The notes below the pieces were generated by a model. That model saw only the letters and a program-made list of their open reading frames with translations, was not told the DNA's origin and searched no databases. Position numbers and translations under genes: made by a program. From NCBI GenBank assembly GCA_045810625.1, contig JBJMVQ010000016.1:23110-87109 (forward strand): DNA of 64,000 bases, written 5' to 3'. Shown in pieces: positions 37,504-46,837 of this stretch (its first letter is position 1; each line of letters starts with the position of its first letter). This stretch comes from JACQFZ01 sp045810625 (GTDB lineage: Bacteria; Pseudomonadota; Gammaproteobacteria; Acidiferrobacterales; Sulfurifustaceae).

Positions 37504-40500
37504 TCAAACGCGTGCACAGCGGCGGCCGCAGCCGGGCTCGGCGCAGCCGCCTGCGCACGCGCCCGGGGCGACGACCAGTGCGTCGCTCCCGGGCCGCTCG
37601 TTCGTCTGGCCGGCCAGCGCCGACTCGGCGAGGATGACCGCGTCCTCGGGCGGATCGGTCCAGCCGGGCGCGCGCGGATCGCCGCCGCTCGTGACGCCGG
37701 GCCGCGCCCGCGGCGGGTAGAGCCGGCGCGATCCGGCGACCACGTCCACGAAATCGCCCGCGAACGGCTCGAGCAGGCCGGCGGCGCCGACGAGGCCCGC
37801 GCCGCTGCCGTGCCAGCCGACGTCGTCGAACGGCGGATCGATGACGCCGCCCCAGAGCCGCGCGATCACGGCGGCAAGCGAGATCGATTCCGCGCCGCGC
37901 GACGCCGGGCCCCAGCGACGCACGCCCGGACCGACGACGATGTCGGTGCCCGGCATCGCCGCGACGGTGCCGCCCGCTTCGTCGGGCGGATCGCCCGACT
38001 CCGGCGGGTCGGGATCGTCGCCGTCGCTTCCGGTTCCGTCGTCGCCGTCGCCGCGGTCCCCGTCGTCGTCATCGCCGCCCGAGGTCGGCACGCCGCCCGA
38101 GGCGAAGCGCGTATCATCGTCGTCCTCCGGTCCCGCGTCGCCGAGCGCGGAGTCCGGAAACAGTTCGGGATCGCCGAGCTGCGCGCAGGCCATGTCGTTG
38201 CCCTTCAGGCATTCTTCGGAAAGGCGGCCCCAGAGCCAGTTGCGCAGGTCCTTGAGCGCTTTGTCGAGCTGATCCATCAGCTCCATCCATTCGCGCCATT
38301 CGCGCTGCGCCTGCTGATCGCGCCGCCAGCGCTCGCGGGCGTTGTGCTCTTCATCGGCGATTTCCTTCATCCGGCGAAAGCGCTCGGGCCACGGAAGCTT
38401 CTCCTCGATCTCCGGAATCGGTACGGGTTCGAGCGGCTGGTCCAGATGCGGCGGCAGGCCGCCGTCCGCTCCGCCGCCGTCGGCGCCTTTGCGATCGCGG
38501 TCGAGCAGCGCGAGCTGCGCATCGCCGTCCCAAAGCGAGCCTTCGGCGAGCACCGGATTGCCGCTCGGCGCGTCGGTGTCGGCGGCGACCGCGCGCCCGT
38601 CGATCTCCGTCACGTACCGCCGGCCGAGGTCGTCGAGCGCGTAACGCTCGGCGATGCGGCCGTCGCGATCGGCAAGTCCGACCACGACGCCGCGCGCGTC
38701 CCACAGACAGACGAACAACTCGGCGCTCGCGTGCGTGCGCCGGCGCAGCGCTACGGGACGGCGATCCGACGCGCCGTAGAGCAGATCCCAGGTGCCGACG
38801 CGGGGATCGACGATCTGCGCGAGACGCGGGCCGTTCCAGATGAAGTGTACTTCAACGCCGGCGCCTTCGGTGTGCACGGTCTTGCGCGCGAGCCGGTCGA
38901 GCGCGTCGTACGCGTACTCGATGCGCTTTGTCGTTCCTGCGCGTGAGCGGCACTCGACGCGGACGAGACGGCCGCGCGGATCGTATGACGTCTGCTGATC
39001 GGCGCAGTCGCCGCTGGCGTGCGTTGTCGCGCTCGTGCTCGCCGTCGGATGCGCGGCGAATACGGTTCGTATCGTTGTCCGCCCGCCGGTGTTCGGAATC
39101 AGTCGGCTCGCGACGAGCGCCCGTTCGGCGGCGCGATACGAAACCTCTCCGCTCGCGTAGCTCGCGACGACAGTGTCCACCTGATCTTGCACGGCAAGAT
39201 GGCCGAGATCATATGACGTGTGCACGAGAAGCGCATGCGTCTCGTCGCGCAGCGCGGACGGGCGTTCGAGCCGGTCGGCTTCCCACATCAGCCGGGAACC
39301 GTCCGGTTGTATCACCTCGCGCACCGGCATCTTGTCGTATCGATATCGAACCGCGCGGCCGGCGACGTCTTCGCTCACGAGGCGCGAAAGCGGATCGTAG
39401 CGGAGGCGTAAATGAACGGCCCCCGATGTCGCCGTGACGATGCGGCCGAGCGCGTCGCGCTCGAATCGTTCCGCGAGGTGCGCGTCGCCGTCGGTCGACG
39501 TGCGCGCGACGAGCCGGTCCTCGGCGTCGAACTCGAGCTTCAGCGTGTGTCCAGCGAACCCGGAAATCTGCACCGGGTTGCGCGCGCGGTCGTACACGAG
39601 ATGCGTGACCTTCCCGCCAGGATGCACGACGGCGTTCAGGAGATCGCGCTCGTCATAACGATACCGCCATTGCCGGCCGTGCGTGTCGACGCGTTCGACG
39701 ACGCGATCCGCCTGATCCCAGCGCAGCCGCGTGACGCCCGACGGCGTATGGACCTCGGCGATACGTCCCAACGCATCGCGGATGTATCGCGCGCTGCCCC
39801 GGCGCGTGAGCCGTCCGAGCGCATCGTATGCGCGCACTTGGGGCGCAGCGCCGTCCACCGACTGCGCGACCAGGCGATCCAGCGCGTCGTACCCGAGCTC
39901 GACGACGCTTCGGGTCTGGGCGGTTCCTCGGTGCTCGACGCGAACCAAGTTTCCGTTCGCGTCGTAATCGAGGCGCATCGATTGGCCGGTCGCGTCTTTC
40001 GCGCCGATGAGCTGCCCGGCGGCGTCGTAGTCGAAATGCACGACGTTGCGGTTTTCGGTCTCGATGCGCGCGAGGCGCGTGCCGGAATAAACGAAGGCGC
40101 CGGCTGCGAGCGCTTCCCCGCTGTCCGGGTCCATGCGCTCGATGCGCGTGCACCGGCCAAGCTCGTCGTAGTGGTAGCGCGTCTCGGCGAGTGTCGTTTC
40201 TTCGGCGCCGGCGGCGCCCGCGCGGCCGATCGTGCGGCGCACGACAACGTTGCCGGCGGCGTCGAGTTCCTGCATGCGCCGCGTGCCGAGGCGATCGGTG
40301 GCGCCGGTAGGGCGCTGCCACGCGTCGTAGTGGTACGCAACGGTGCGGCCGAGATCGTCCTGCACCGCGCGGAGCCGGCCGCCCGCGTCGTAGCGCCGCC
40401 GCGCCACGCTCGCGCCGGGCGTGCCGGCGTTGCGGCGGCGCTCGATCATCCGGCCGCGCGCATCGTAAGCGAACTCGGTCACCTGGCCGCCTGGATCGAC

Positions 40501-42147
40501 TCTCCGTACCACGCGGCCGGAAGCGTCGCGCACCAGCTCGCGCGTGCGCACCTCGGCGCCGGCGCTCGCGGTGATTCGCACGATCCGGTTGCGCTCGTCG
40601 TAGGCGTACGTCCGGCGGAACACCTCGCGCTCGCCGTCGTGCACGATCTCCTCGATCGGATTGCCGTTCGCGTCGCGCCGGATCGCGGCGCGGTACGCGG
40701 CCGGGGCGCGCGCGGTGAAGCCGACGACGCGGCCGTCCGCGTCGTAAGAAAGACGCGTGGCGTTGCCTTTGCCGTCGACGATCTCGACGACGTTGCCGAC
40801 GGCGTCGTAGCGATACGCGCGTCCGCGGAGCGGCCGTCCCGCAGCGTCCACGGTTTCGACGCGCGCGAGCAATCCGTCCGCGCCGTAGCCGTAGCGGGTC
40901 ACGCCGTCGCTCGCATCGACGCGGCGGGTCAGAAGGCCGGCGGCGTCGTACTCGAAGCGGGTGCAGAACTCCTCGCGCTTGCCCGCCACCGTCACCGCGC
41001 GGCGGATCGCGGTGACGTTGCCGCGCGCGTCGTGCTCGTAGGCGGTCACGTGGCCGCGCGCCTCGGTCCGCGCGCGCACCTGCTGAAAACGCGAGTCGTA
41101 CTCGTACGCGATCCGGATCGGCGCTTGCTCGCCGGCGAAGCGCAGCACGTCGAGCAGGTTGCCGCGGTTGCGCGGGTCCGGAGCGTCTTCGTCGTAACGC
41201 CATTCGGTGCCGCGGCCGTCCGCAGACGTGCGCGCGACCCGTTCGCCGTGGCGATTGAATCGCGCGCGCGTGGTGTACGCTTCGCCGTCGTTTGCACGAA
41301 GCGTGCGCTCGACGACGCGCCCGCCGGCGTCGTGCACGAGTTCGAGCACGGCGCCGGCTGCGAGCTGGACGTGCGTGCGCGGCGCCGGCTCGCGCTCGTA
41401 GCGGAGCAGGAAGCGCTCGCGTCCCCACCATTGCTCCACGACGCGGCCTTCGCCGTCGTAGCGGTTGCGCACGACATCGTTGCCGTTGGCGTCGGTGACG
41501 ACGACGAGCCGGTGCGCATCATCGTACGTGTAGCGCAAGAGCGCCGCCGACGGCAGACGAAGCGCGACGAGACGCGCATGACTGTCGTAGGCGTAGGCCC
41601 AGGCCCGGCCGGCGTTATCCACGATGCGTTCGATGCGCCCGCCGGCGAGGTGCACCGAGAGCTTTCGCCCGACGCTGTCAACGATCTCGATCGCGTTCTC
41701 GCGATGCTCGAAACGGATCGCATTGCCGTTTCGATCCTCGACCGCCACGATTCGGCCGCCATGGTTCGGCGGTTCGAACCAGAGCGTGCGGCCGCCTGCC
41801 TGCCGTAAGGCGAAGCGATCGGTCGAGGCGACGAGTAAGGAATAAAGGCCGGCAGGCGTTTGGTACTGCCGGTCGCGGAGCAGAAAGTGATGACGTGTGC
41901 CGTCCGCGTCTTCGTAGATCACGCCGTCGGCGGCGTTGATCAAGCGGCGCTCGAGCGGGGAGAGCCAGCCGCGCGCGAAGAGACCTTGTCGATTGGCGAG
42001 CCCGGAGCGATATTGGCGCCGCAGTTGCAGGCGCAGCCCGCGTCCGCGAAAGGAGGCATCGACGAAACTCGGCGTGTATTCTCCGTTCGCGCTTTCGATA
42101 TGGGCGCCGATGACCGTAATGTGGCGGGATACCATGGTGCGTTCCAT
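37504..42147 (-). CDS. RHS/YD-repeat protein with unusual C-terminus
   Basis: A 1547-residue RHS protein. The N-terminal ~90 residues resemble DUF6531 (SANGEYTPSFVDASFRGRGL). From about 130 to 1190 there are many YD repeats of the form RYDALGRL or YDAAGQL. No PAAR, VgrG-binding or signal sequence is visible. The usual end of the RHS core (a DPxGL-type motif) was not found. Instead there is a Trp-rich charged helix (about 1250-1310), an Asp/Gly-rich acidic low-complexity stretch (about 1336-1392) and a Cys-containing tail (CAGGCAEPGCGRRCARV). No immunity-like gene follows, since gltI's stop is 15 bases away. It is inserted antisense within the glt locus. Start ATG 42147 has a GGAG just upstream. 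Function unknown. Confidence 0.88.
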   Translation of the reverse strand: MERTMVSRHITVIGAHIESANGEYTPSFVDASFRGRGLRLQLRRQYRSGLANRQGLFARGWLSPLERRLINAADGVIYEDADGTRHHFLLRDRQYQTPAGLYSLLVASTDRFALRQAGGRTLWFEPPNHGGRIVAVEDRNGNAIRFEHRENAIEIVDSVGRKLSVHLAGGRIERIVDNAGRAWAYAYDSHARLVALRLPSAALLRYTYDDAHRLVVVTDANGNDVVRNRYDGEGRVVEQWWGRERFLLRYEREPAPRTHVQLAAGAVLELVHDAGGRVVERTLRANDGEAYTTRARFNRHGERVARTSADGRGTEWRYDEDAPDPRNRGNLLDVLRFAGEQAPIRIAYEYDSRFQQVRARTEARGHVTAYEHDARGNVTAIRRAVTVAGKREEFCTRFEYDAAGLLTRRVDASDGVTRYGYGADGLLARVETVDAAGRPLRGRAYRYDAVGNVVEIVDGKGNATRLSYDADGRVVGFTARAPAAYRAAIRRDANGNPIEEIVHDGEREVFRRTYAYDERNRIVRITASAGAEVRTRELVRDASGRVVRRVDPGGQVTEFAYDARGRMIERRRNAGTPGASVARRRYDAGGRLRAVQDDLGRTVAYHYDAWQRPTGATDRLGTRRMQELDAAGNVVVRRTIGRAGAAGAEETTLAETRYHYDELGRCTRIERMDPDSGEALAAGAFVYSGTRLARIETENRNVVHFDYDAAGQLIGAKDATGQSMRLDYDANGNLVRVEHRGTAQTRSVVELGYDALDRLVAQSVDGAAPQVRAYDALGRLTRRGSARYIRDALGRIAEVHTPSGVTRLRWDQADRVVERVDTHGRQWRYRYDERDLLNAVVHPGGKVTHLVYDRARNPVQISGFAGHTLKLEFDAEDRLVARTSTDGDAHLAERFERDALGRIVTATSGAVHLRLRYDPLSRLVSEDVAGRAVRYRYDKMPVREVIQPDGSRLMWEADRLERPSALRDETHALLVHTSYDLGHLAVQDQVDTVVASYASGEVSYRAAERALVASRLIPNTGGRTTIRTVFAAHPTASTSATTHASGDCADQQTSYDPRGRLVRVECRSRAGTTKRIEYAYDALDRLARKTVHTEGAGVEVHFIWNGPRLAQIVDPRVGTWDLLYGASDRRPVALRRRTHASAELFVCLWDARGVVVGLADRDGRIAERYALDDLGRRYVTEIDGRAVAADTDAPSGNPVLAEGSLWDGDAQLALLDRDRKGADGGGADGGLPPHLDQPLEPVPIPEIEEKLPWPERFRRMKEIADEEHNARERWRRDQQAQREWREWMELMDQLDKALKDLRNWLWGRLSEECLKGNDMACAQLGDPELFPDSALGDAGPEDDDDTRFASGGVPTSGGDDDDGDRGDGDDGTGSDGDDPDPPESGDPPDEAGGTVAAMPGTDIVVGPGVRRWGPASRGAESISLAAVIARLWGGVIDPPFDDVGWHGSGAGLVGAAGLLEPFAGDFVDVVAGSRRLYPPRARPGVTSGGDPRAPGWTDPPEDAVILAESALAGQTNERPGSDALVVAPGACAGGCAEPGCGRRCARV

Positions 42148-42326
42148 GCTCCGTGCGCGAACGCCTTACGATGGCAGACATACAAGAACCGACAGCCGAG
42201 GGTGGTTCCTATCACCCCGGGCTGGGACGATATCCTGCTGCAACGCAGTAGAATTGTCGAGCGGCGTTCGCGCCGCGCGTCGCGCCTGCGGGCACGCGCA
42301 GTGCCGCCTACGTACGAGAGGAATCG

Positions 42327-43058
42327 ATGGATTACCACTGGAACTGGAATATCTTTTGGAGCCCGGTCCCTTCCGGTAACGCGACTTATTTCGATTGGCT
42401 CCTCTCCGGAGCGCAGGTAACGATCGCGCTCTCCCTTAGCGCTTGGATAATGGCGCTCGTGCTCGGCTCGGTCATGGGAGTGCTGCGCACCGTTCCGGGC
42501 AAAGGGCTGCGCGCGATCGCTGCGGCGTACGTCGAAGTGTTTCGCAACATCCCGCTGCTCGCGCAACTCTTCATATGGTATTTCGTACTGCCCGAAATAC
42601 TTCCCGGCGGCGCCGAGTTCAAGCAGTGGAGCCCGCTCACGCAGCAGTTCGTCGCCGCAATGGTCTGTCTTGCGTTCTTCACGAGCGCACGCGTCTGCGA
42701 GCAGGTGCGCGCCGGCATCGAATCGCTCCCGCGCGGACAAAAAGCCGCCGCGCTCGCGCTCGGCTTCACGCTGCCGCAGACCTATCGCCACGTGCTGCTG
42801 CCGATGGCGTTTCGCATCATTGTGCCGCCGCTCACCTCGGAGTTCCTGAACATCTTCAAGAACTCGGCGGTGTGCTCGACCCTCGGGTTGCTCGAGTTGG
42901 CGGCGCAGGGGCGGCAGCTCGTCGACTACACGGCGCAACCGTATGAATCGTTCATCGCCGTCACGATTGCGTACATGGTGATCAATCTCGTTGTCATGGC
43001 CGGCATGCGCCAAGTGGAGAAACGCGCGCGGGTGCCCGGTTACCTGGGAGGCCGCTGA
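42327..43058 (+). CDS. gltJ: Glutamate/aspartate ABC transporter permease GltJ
   Basis: A 243-residue inner-membrane permease. It begins MDYHWNWNIFW, typical of GltJ, and continues through five hydrophobic segments. The family motif EVFRNIPLLAQLFIWYF and the EAA-type loop GIESLPRGQKAAALALGF, which docks to the ATPase, are intact. Its stop overlaps the gltK start (TGATG). The preceding 179 bases separate it from the divergent rhs gene, so it cannot be read from the gltI promoter without crossing 4.6 kb of antisense DNA; a local promoter is likely. Confidence 0.94.
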   Translation: MDYHWNWNIFWSPVPSGNATYFDWLLSGAQVTIALSLSAWIMALVLGSVMGVLRTVPGKGLRAIAAAYVEVFRNIPLLAQLFIWYFVLPEILPGGAEFKQWSPLTQQFVAAMVCLAFFTSARVCEQVRAGIESLPRGQKAAALALGFTLPQTYRHVLLPMAFRIIVPPLTSEFLNIFKNSAVCSTLGLLELAAQGRQLVDYTAQPYESFIAVTIAYMVINLVVMAGMRQVEKRARVPGYLGGR

Positions 43059-43735
43059 TGTACGAATTCGATTGGAGCTCGATCCCCGGTAGTCTGCCGT
43101 TTCTGCGCGACGGCATGATCGTGTCGCTCGAGATCACGGCCGTTGCCGTCGCGGTCGGCATCGTGTGGGGCACGCTGCTTGCCATGATGCGGCTCTCGCA
43201 TGTGAAAGTGCTGTCGTGGTTCGCCGCCGGTTATGTCAGCCTGTTCCGATCGATTCCGCTGGTGATGGTCCTGCTCTGGTTCTTTCTGATCGTGCCGCAA
43301 TTCTTACAAAGCCTCCTGAGCCTCGGTCGCGCGACCGATGTGCGTCTCATCTCGGCGATGGTCGGGTTCTCGCTGTTCGAGGCGGCGTATTACTCGGAGA
43401 TCATCCGCGCGGGCATCCAGAGTGTCCCGAAGGGGCAGGCGGCGGCCGCGTACGCGCTCGGCATGACATCCTGGCAAACCATGCGACTGGTCGTCCTGCC
43501 GCAGGCGTTTCGCAACATGGTGCCGCTGCTGCTGACGCAGGCGATCATTTTGTTCCAGGACACGTCGCTTGTTTACGTCAGCGCGCTGGCCGATTTCTTC
43601 GGCGCCGCGTACAAAGTCGGCGAGCGCGACGGTCGCATCGTCGAATTGCTGCTGTTCGCGGGCGCGGTTTATTTCGTTCTGTGTTACGCGGCGTCGTACG
43701 TGGTCCGGATGCTGCAGCGCCGAATCGTGACCTGA
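43058..43735 (+). CDS. gltK: Glutamate/aspartate ABC transporter permease GltK
   Basis: A 225-residue partner permease to GltJ. It has a GltK-like start (MYEFDWSSIPGSLPFLRDGM), the SLFRSIPLVMVLLWFFLIVP core, the EAA loop GIQSVPKGQAAAAYALGM, and the conserved ILFQDTSLVYVSALADFF segment. The ATG overlaps the gltJ stop by one base, implying coupled synthesis in equal amounts. The ATPase gene is not next but 771 bases downstream, after a four-helix membrane protein. Confidence 0.94.
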   Translation: MYEFDWSSIPGSLPFLRDGMIVSLEITAVAVAVGIVWGTLLAMMRLSHVKVLSWFAAGYVSLFRSIPLVMVLLWFFLIVPQFLQSLLSLGRATDVRLISAMVGFSLFEAAYYSEIIRAGIQSVPKGQAAAAYALGMTSWQTMRLVVLPQAFRNMVPLLLTQAIILFQDTSLVYVSALADFFGAAYKVGERDGRIVELLLFAGAVYFVLCYAASYVVRMLQRRIVT

Positions 43736-43936
43736 GCCGCGGCCGGGTTACCGGTCCGGCCGGTCGGGGAGGGCGCGATGACGGTCCGCGCGATTTCAAC
43801 GGCTTTCCACGCGCCGCACATCCGCCTGCGCGCCGGTTTTTCCTTCGATACCAATCACCGACCGACCCGACATTGCCGGCGCGCGTATCGGGTGCTAATC
43901 GTAAGAAGGCGTCAAACGATAAAAAGGGGTTCGCAA

Positions 43937-44401
43937 ATGGGAAACTGGACCTGGACCGGCCGCTACATCTTGGCGATGGTCGTCGCCTTGATTCTCGGTG
44001 TTCTCCTCGGCGAATTGAGCTTGTTCCATCAAACCACGCTTGGCGCGTCGCGGCTCACCGCTGCCGGGCTTGCGAAATTCATCGCCTTCGGCGGCGCGCT
44101 GCTGCTCTTGTGGCTGCTCGGTCAGGGCATCGCGAACCAGCTGCGGCAGCAACGCGGCCGGCTCGCCTTTCTCGGCCGCATCACGCTTCCTTTCGTTACC
44201 TTGCTCGTCGTCTGGGGTGCTTACAGCGTACTGTTATTCATACTGCAGCCGTTCTTCGGCCAGGGCGCGAAGAATGCCTACAACTGGTTTTTCGTGCTCG
44301 CCATCACCGGGTCGGCGCTGTGGCTGGCGGCTTCGATCTTCTATCACTCCGAGCCCCTGATCGAGCTCGTGCGCTCCGGATTTTCGGGTAAGCGATCGTA
44401 G
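43937..44401 (+). CDS. Four-helix membrane protein in the glt locus
   Basis: A 154-residue protein from ATG 43937 (start MGNWTWTGRY). Four hydrophobic segments are clear: ILAMVVALILGVLLGEL, FIAFGGALLLLWLLGQGI, LPFVTLLVVWGAYSVLLFIL and FFVLAITGSALWLAASIFY. I do not recognise a family. It sits between gltK and gltL, 201 bases after gltK and 105 before gltL, in the same direction. The frame is open for 159 bases upstream, but that part is hydrophilic and Arg-rich. An accessory transport role is only an inference from position. Confidence 0.75.
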   Translation: MGNWTWTGRYILAMVVALILGVLLGELSLFHQTTLGASRLTAAGLAKFIAFGGALLLLWLLGQGIANQLRQQRGRLAFLGRITLPFVTLLVVWGAYSVLLFILQPFFGQGAKNAYNWFFVLAITGSALWLAASIFYHSEPLIELVRSGFSGKRS

Positions 44402-44506
44402 CGGTCGGGTGTGCCCGCACGTTTCCGCGTCTTTCCGCGATCGACGGCGCGGTCATGCTGCATGAGGCGGCTCCCGGCGCTGCAATGATGTAGTAGAGTG
44501 GCGGGC

Positions 44507-45235
44507 ATGATCTCCATCCGCAGCGTCAGCAAGTACTACGGCGATTTTCGCGTTCTCAGCGATTGCTCGACGGAAGTCCGGAAGGGCGAGGTCGTTGTCG
44601 TGTGCGGCCCGTCGGGATCGGGCAAGTCCACTCTTATTAAGTGTGTCAACGGGCTCGAGCCGTTTCAGCAGGGCGAGATCAGCGTCGACGGCGTTTCCGT
44701 GGGCGATCGCAACACCAACCTTAATAAGCTGCGCGCCCGTCTTGGCATGGTGTTTCAGGGCTTCGAGCTGTTTCCCCACATGACCGTGACGGAAAATCTC
44801 ATCATCGCCCAGACCAAAGTGCTGGGCCGGCCGCGCGAGGAAGCGATCGAGAAAGGCTTGGCGCTCCTCGATCGCGTCGGTTTGCGCGCGCACGCGGCCA
44901 AACGTCCGAGCGAGCTGTCGGGCGGGCAGCAGCAGCGCGTCGCGATCGCCCGCGCGCTCAGCATGGATCCGATCTGCATGCTGTTCGACGAACCCACCTC
45001 GGCGCTCGACCCGGAAATGATCAGCGAAGTGCTGGACGTCATGGTCCAGCTTGCCAAAGACGGCATGACGATGATGGTGGTGACACACGAAATGGGTTTC
45101 GCGCGCAAGGTCGCACACCGCGTCATTTTCATGGATAACGGACGTATCGTCGAAGACGAGCCGACCAACGTCTTTTTCGGCACGCCGCGCTCCGAGCGCG
45201 CGCGCCAGTTCTTGTCGAAGATTCTGCAACATTAG
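44507..45235 (+). CDS. gltL: Glutamate/aspartate ABC transporter ATP-binding protein GltL
   Basis: A 242-residue ABC ATPase powering GltJK. It has Walker A GPSGSGKST, Q-loop MVFQGFELFPHMTV, signature ELSGGQQQRVAIARAL, Walker B CMLFDEPTSALDPE and the switch His in VTHEMGFA. The start ISIRSVSKYYGDFRVLSDCS is close to E. coli GltL, so ATG 44507 is preferred to the in-frame GTG at 44498. Its sequence completes the glt set despite the rhs and four-helix genes within the locus. Confidence 0.96.
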   Translation: MISIRSVSKYYGDFRVLSDCSTEVRKGEVVVVCGPSGSGKSTLIKCVNGLEPFQQGEISVDGVSVGDRNTNLNKLRARLGMVFQGFELFPHMTVTENLIIAQTKVLGRPREEAIEKGLALLDRVGLRAHAAKRPSELSGGQQQRVAIARALSMDPICMLFDEPTSALDPEMISEVLDVMVQLAKDGMTMMVVTHEMGFARKVAHRVIFMDNGRIVEDEPTNVFFGTPRSERARQFLSKILQH

Positions 45236-45305
45236 CCTGTAGCGGGCGGTCGCGAGGCGGCGCCCAACGGCCAGCCAATGAGTCGAGCGAGAGAGGAGCG
45301 GCACG

Positions 45306-46049
45306 ATGGCAAGTGACGGCACGGGGTCGGTGCGGACGATGCTCGGTTCGATCAAGGCGCTCGCTTTCGACGTGTTCGGCACCGTCGTCGACTGGCGCTC
45401 CTCGATCATTCGCGAAGGCGAATTGCTCGCGCAGGCGAAGGGACTGCGTGTCGACTGGGAAAAATTCGCCGACGCCTGGCGCGCCGGCTACGCGCCTGCC
45501 ATGAATCGCGTGCGCAAGCGCGAGCTGCCGTGGACGAACATCGACGAGCTGCATCGAATGATCCTCGATGATCTGCTGCGCGAGTTCGGTATCGCCGGTT
45601 TGAGCGAAGACGAGATTGCGCACTTCAACCGCGTCTGGCATCGCCTGATGCCGTGGCCGGACTCGGTGGGCGGATTGAATCGTCTGCGATCGCGCTACAC
45701 CCTCGCCACGCTGTCGAACGGAAACGTCTCGCTGCTCGTCAACATGGCGAAGAACGCAGGGCTTCCGTGGGACTGCGTTCTTTCGGCGGAGCTATGCGGC
45801 TACTACAAGCCCGACCCGGAGACGTATCAGATGGTCGTGCATCTGCTCGATGTTCAGCCGGCCGAGCTGATGATGGTCGCGGCGCACCCGAACGATTTGC
45901 AGGCCGCCTCGCGCGTCGGGCTGCGCACGGCGTACGTCCTGCGTCCGCTCGAGCACGGGCCGAGCGGCCGCAGCGAGCCTGCGCCGCGCGGCGCGTTCGA
46001 TATCGTCGCGACCGATTTTCTCGATCTCGCCGCAAAGTTGGGCGCGTGA
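45306..46049 (+). CDS. HAD superfamily, haloacid dehalogenase type II
   Basis: A 247-residue hydrolase with the HAD motifs in order: nucleophile Asp22 in LAFDVFGTVVDWR, motif II in ATLSNGNVSLL, the lysine in GYYKPDPETYQ, and a terminal acidic region HPNDLQAASRVG. The DVFGTVVDWR form is that of L-2-haloacid dehalogenases (type II), which hydrolyse 2-haloalkanoates to hydroxy acids. Motif IV has HPND where DxxxD is usual, so substrate or activity may differ. It follows gltL by 70 bases. Confidence 0.88.
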   Translation: MASDGTGSVRTMLGSIKALAFDVFGTVVDWRSSIIREGELLAQAKGLRVDWEKFADAWRAGYAPAMNRVRKRELPWTNIDELHRMILDDLLREFGIAGLSEDEIAHFNRVWHRLMPWPDSVGGLNRLRSRYTLATLSNGNVSLLVNMAKNAGLPWDCVLSAELCGYYKPDPETYQMVVHLLDVQPAELMMVAAHPNDLQAASRVGLRTAYVLRPLEHGPSGRSEPAPRGAFDIVATDFLDLAAKLGA

Positions 46050-46076
46050 CCACGGGCTACGCAAGGATCGCAGGTC

Positions 46077-46724
46077 GTGACCCCGAACGCCGCAGCGCTC
46101 CGCACCGAGCTCGATCACATCGTGATCACTGCGCCGACGCTCGCGGCCGGCGTCGAATACGTGCGCTCGATATTCGGAGTCGCGCCGCAACCGGGCGGTG
46201 AGCATGCGCGCATGGGCACGCACAATTGTTTGCTCAAGCTCGGAGACGCCGTATATCTCGAAGTCATCGCGATCAACCCGCACGCCGCCGCACCGTCTCG
46301 TCGCCGCTGGTTCCGCATGGACGATCCCGACGCGCTGCGCACGCCGCGCCTCGCCACGTGGGTCGCTCGCACCAACGACATTCGCGCGGCGCCGGCCGCG
46401 CTCGGTGATGTCATGCCGATGAGCCGCGGCGATTTGCACTGGCGCATCACGGTTCCCGCGGACGGTGGTTTACCGTTCGATGGCGTCGCACCGACGCTGA
46501 TCCAATGGGAAACTGCGGCGCATCCCGCGCGCACGCTTGCGGATCTCGGCTGTACGCTCGTTCGCCTCGAAGGTTTTCATCCGGCTGCCGAAGCGATCTC
46601 TGCGATGTTGCGCGAGCTTGGCTTCCACGGTGACTTCTCCATTTCGGTTCCGCCAACCGGCATCGACCCGCATTTGATTGCGCACATTTCCACACCCGCC
46701 GGCATACGCCGCATCCGCGGCTGA
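46077..46724 (+). CDS. Glyoxalase-like (VOC) domain protein
   Basis: A 215-residue cytosolic protein resembling the Glyoxalase_3 group: LDHIVITAPTLAAGVEYV near the N-terminus, then ARMGTHNCLLKLGDAVYLEV and a WRITVPADGG segment. The two halves give the paired beta-alpha-beta fold of VOC proteins. Metal ligands would be His16 (LDHI) and Glu62 (YLEV). It starts 27 bases after the HAD gene and is likely co-transcribed. Substrate unknown. Confidence 0.8.
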   Translation: MTPNAAALRTELDHIVITAPTLAAGVEYVRSIFGVAPQPGGEHARMGTHNCLLKLGDAVYLEVIAINPHAAAPSRRRWFRMDDPDALRTPRLATWVARTNDIRAAPAALGDVMPMSRGDLHWRITVPADGGLPFDGVAPTLIQWETAAHPARTLADLGCTLVRLEGFHPAAEAISAMLRELGFHGDFSISVPPTGIDPHLIAHISTPAGIRRIRG

Positions 46725-46837
46725 GCAAAAAGTTCGTTAATGTTGTGGCGATCGCAACGCTGATCGCTTCATAGGGTTAAAGCCGCATACTCCCTCCCGA
46801 TTCCCCGTGTTAGGGTTCCTACGAGGGAGCGGCCCTG

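Noticed and set aside
37504..38460. Possible CDI/T6SS toxin-immunity pair at the RHS C-terminus
   Set aside because: No second gene fits in the 15 bases before gltI, and no known toxin motif was recognised in the tail. It is kept only as an open question.
39412..41808. Long open frame (about 800 codons) on the plus strand opposite the rhs gene
   Set aside because: It mirrors the YD-repeat codons of rhs, is rich in Arg/Ala/Val with no family motif, and GC-rich DNA commonly leaves antisense frames open. The minus-strand RHS reading is clearly the coding one.
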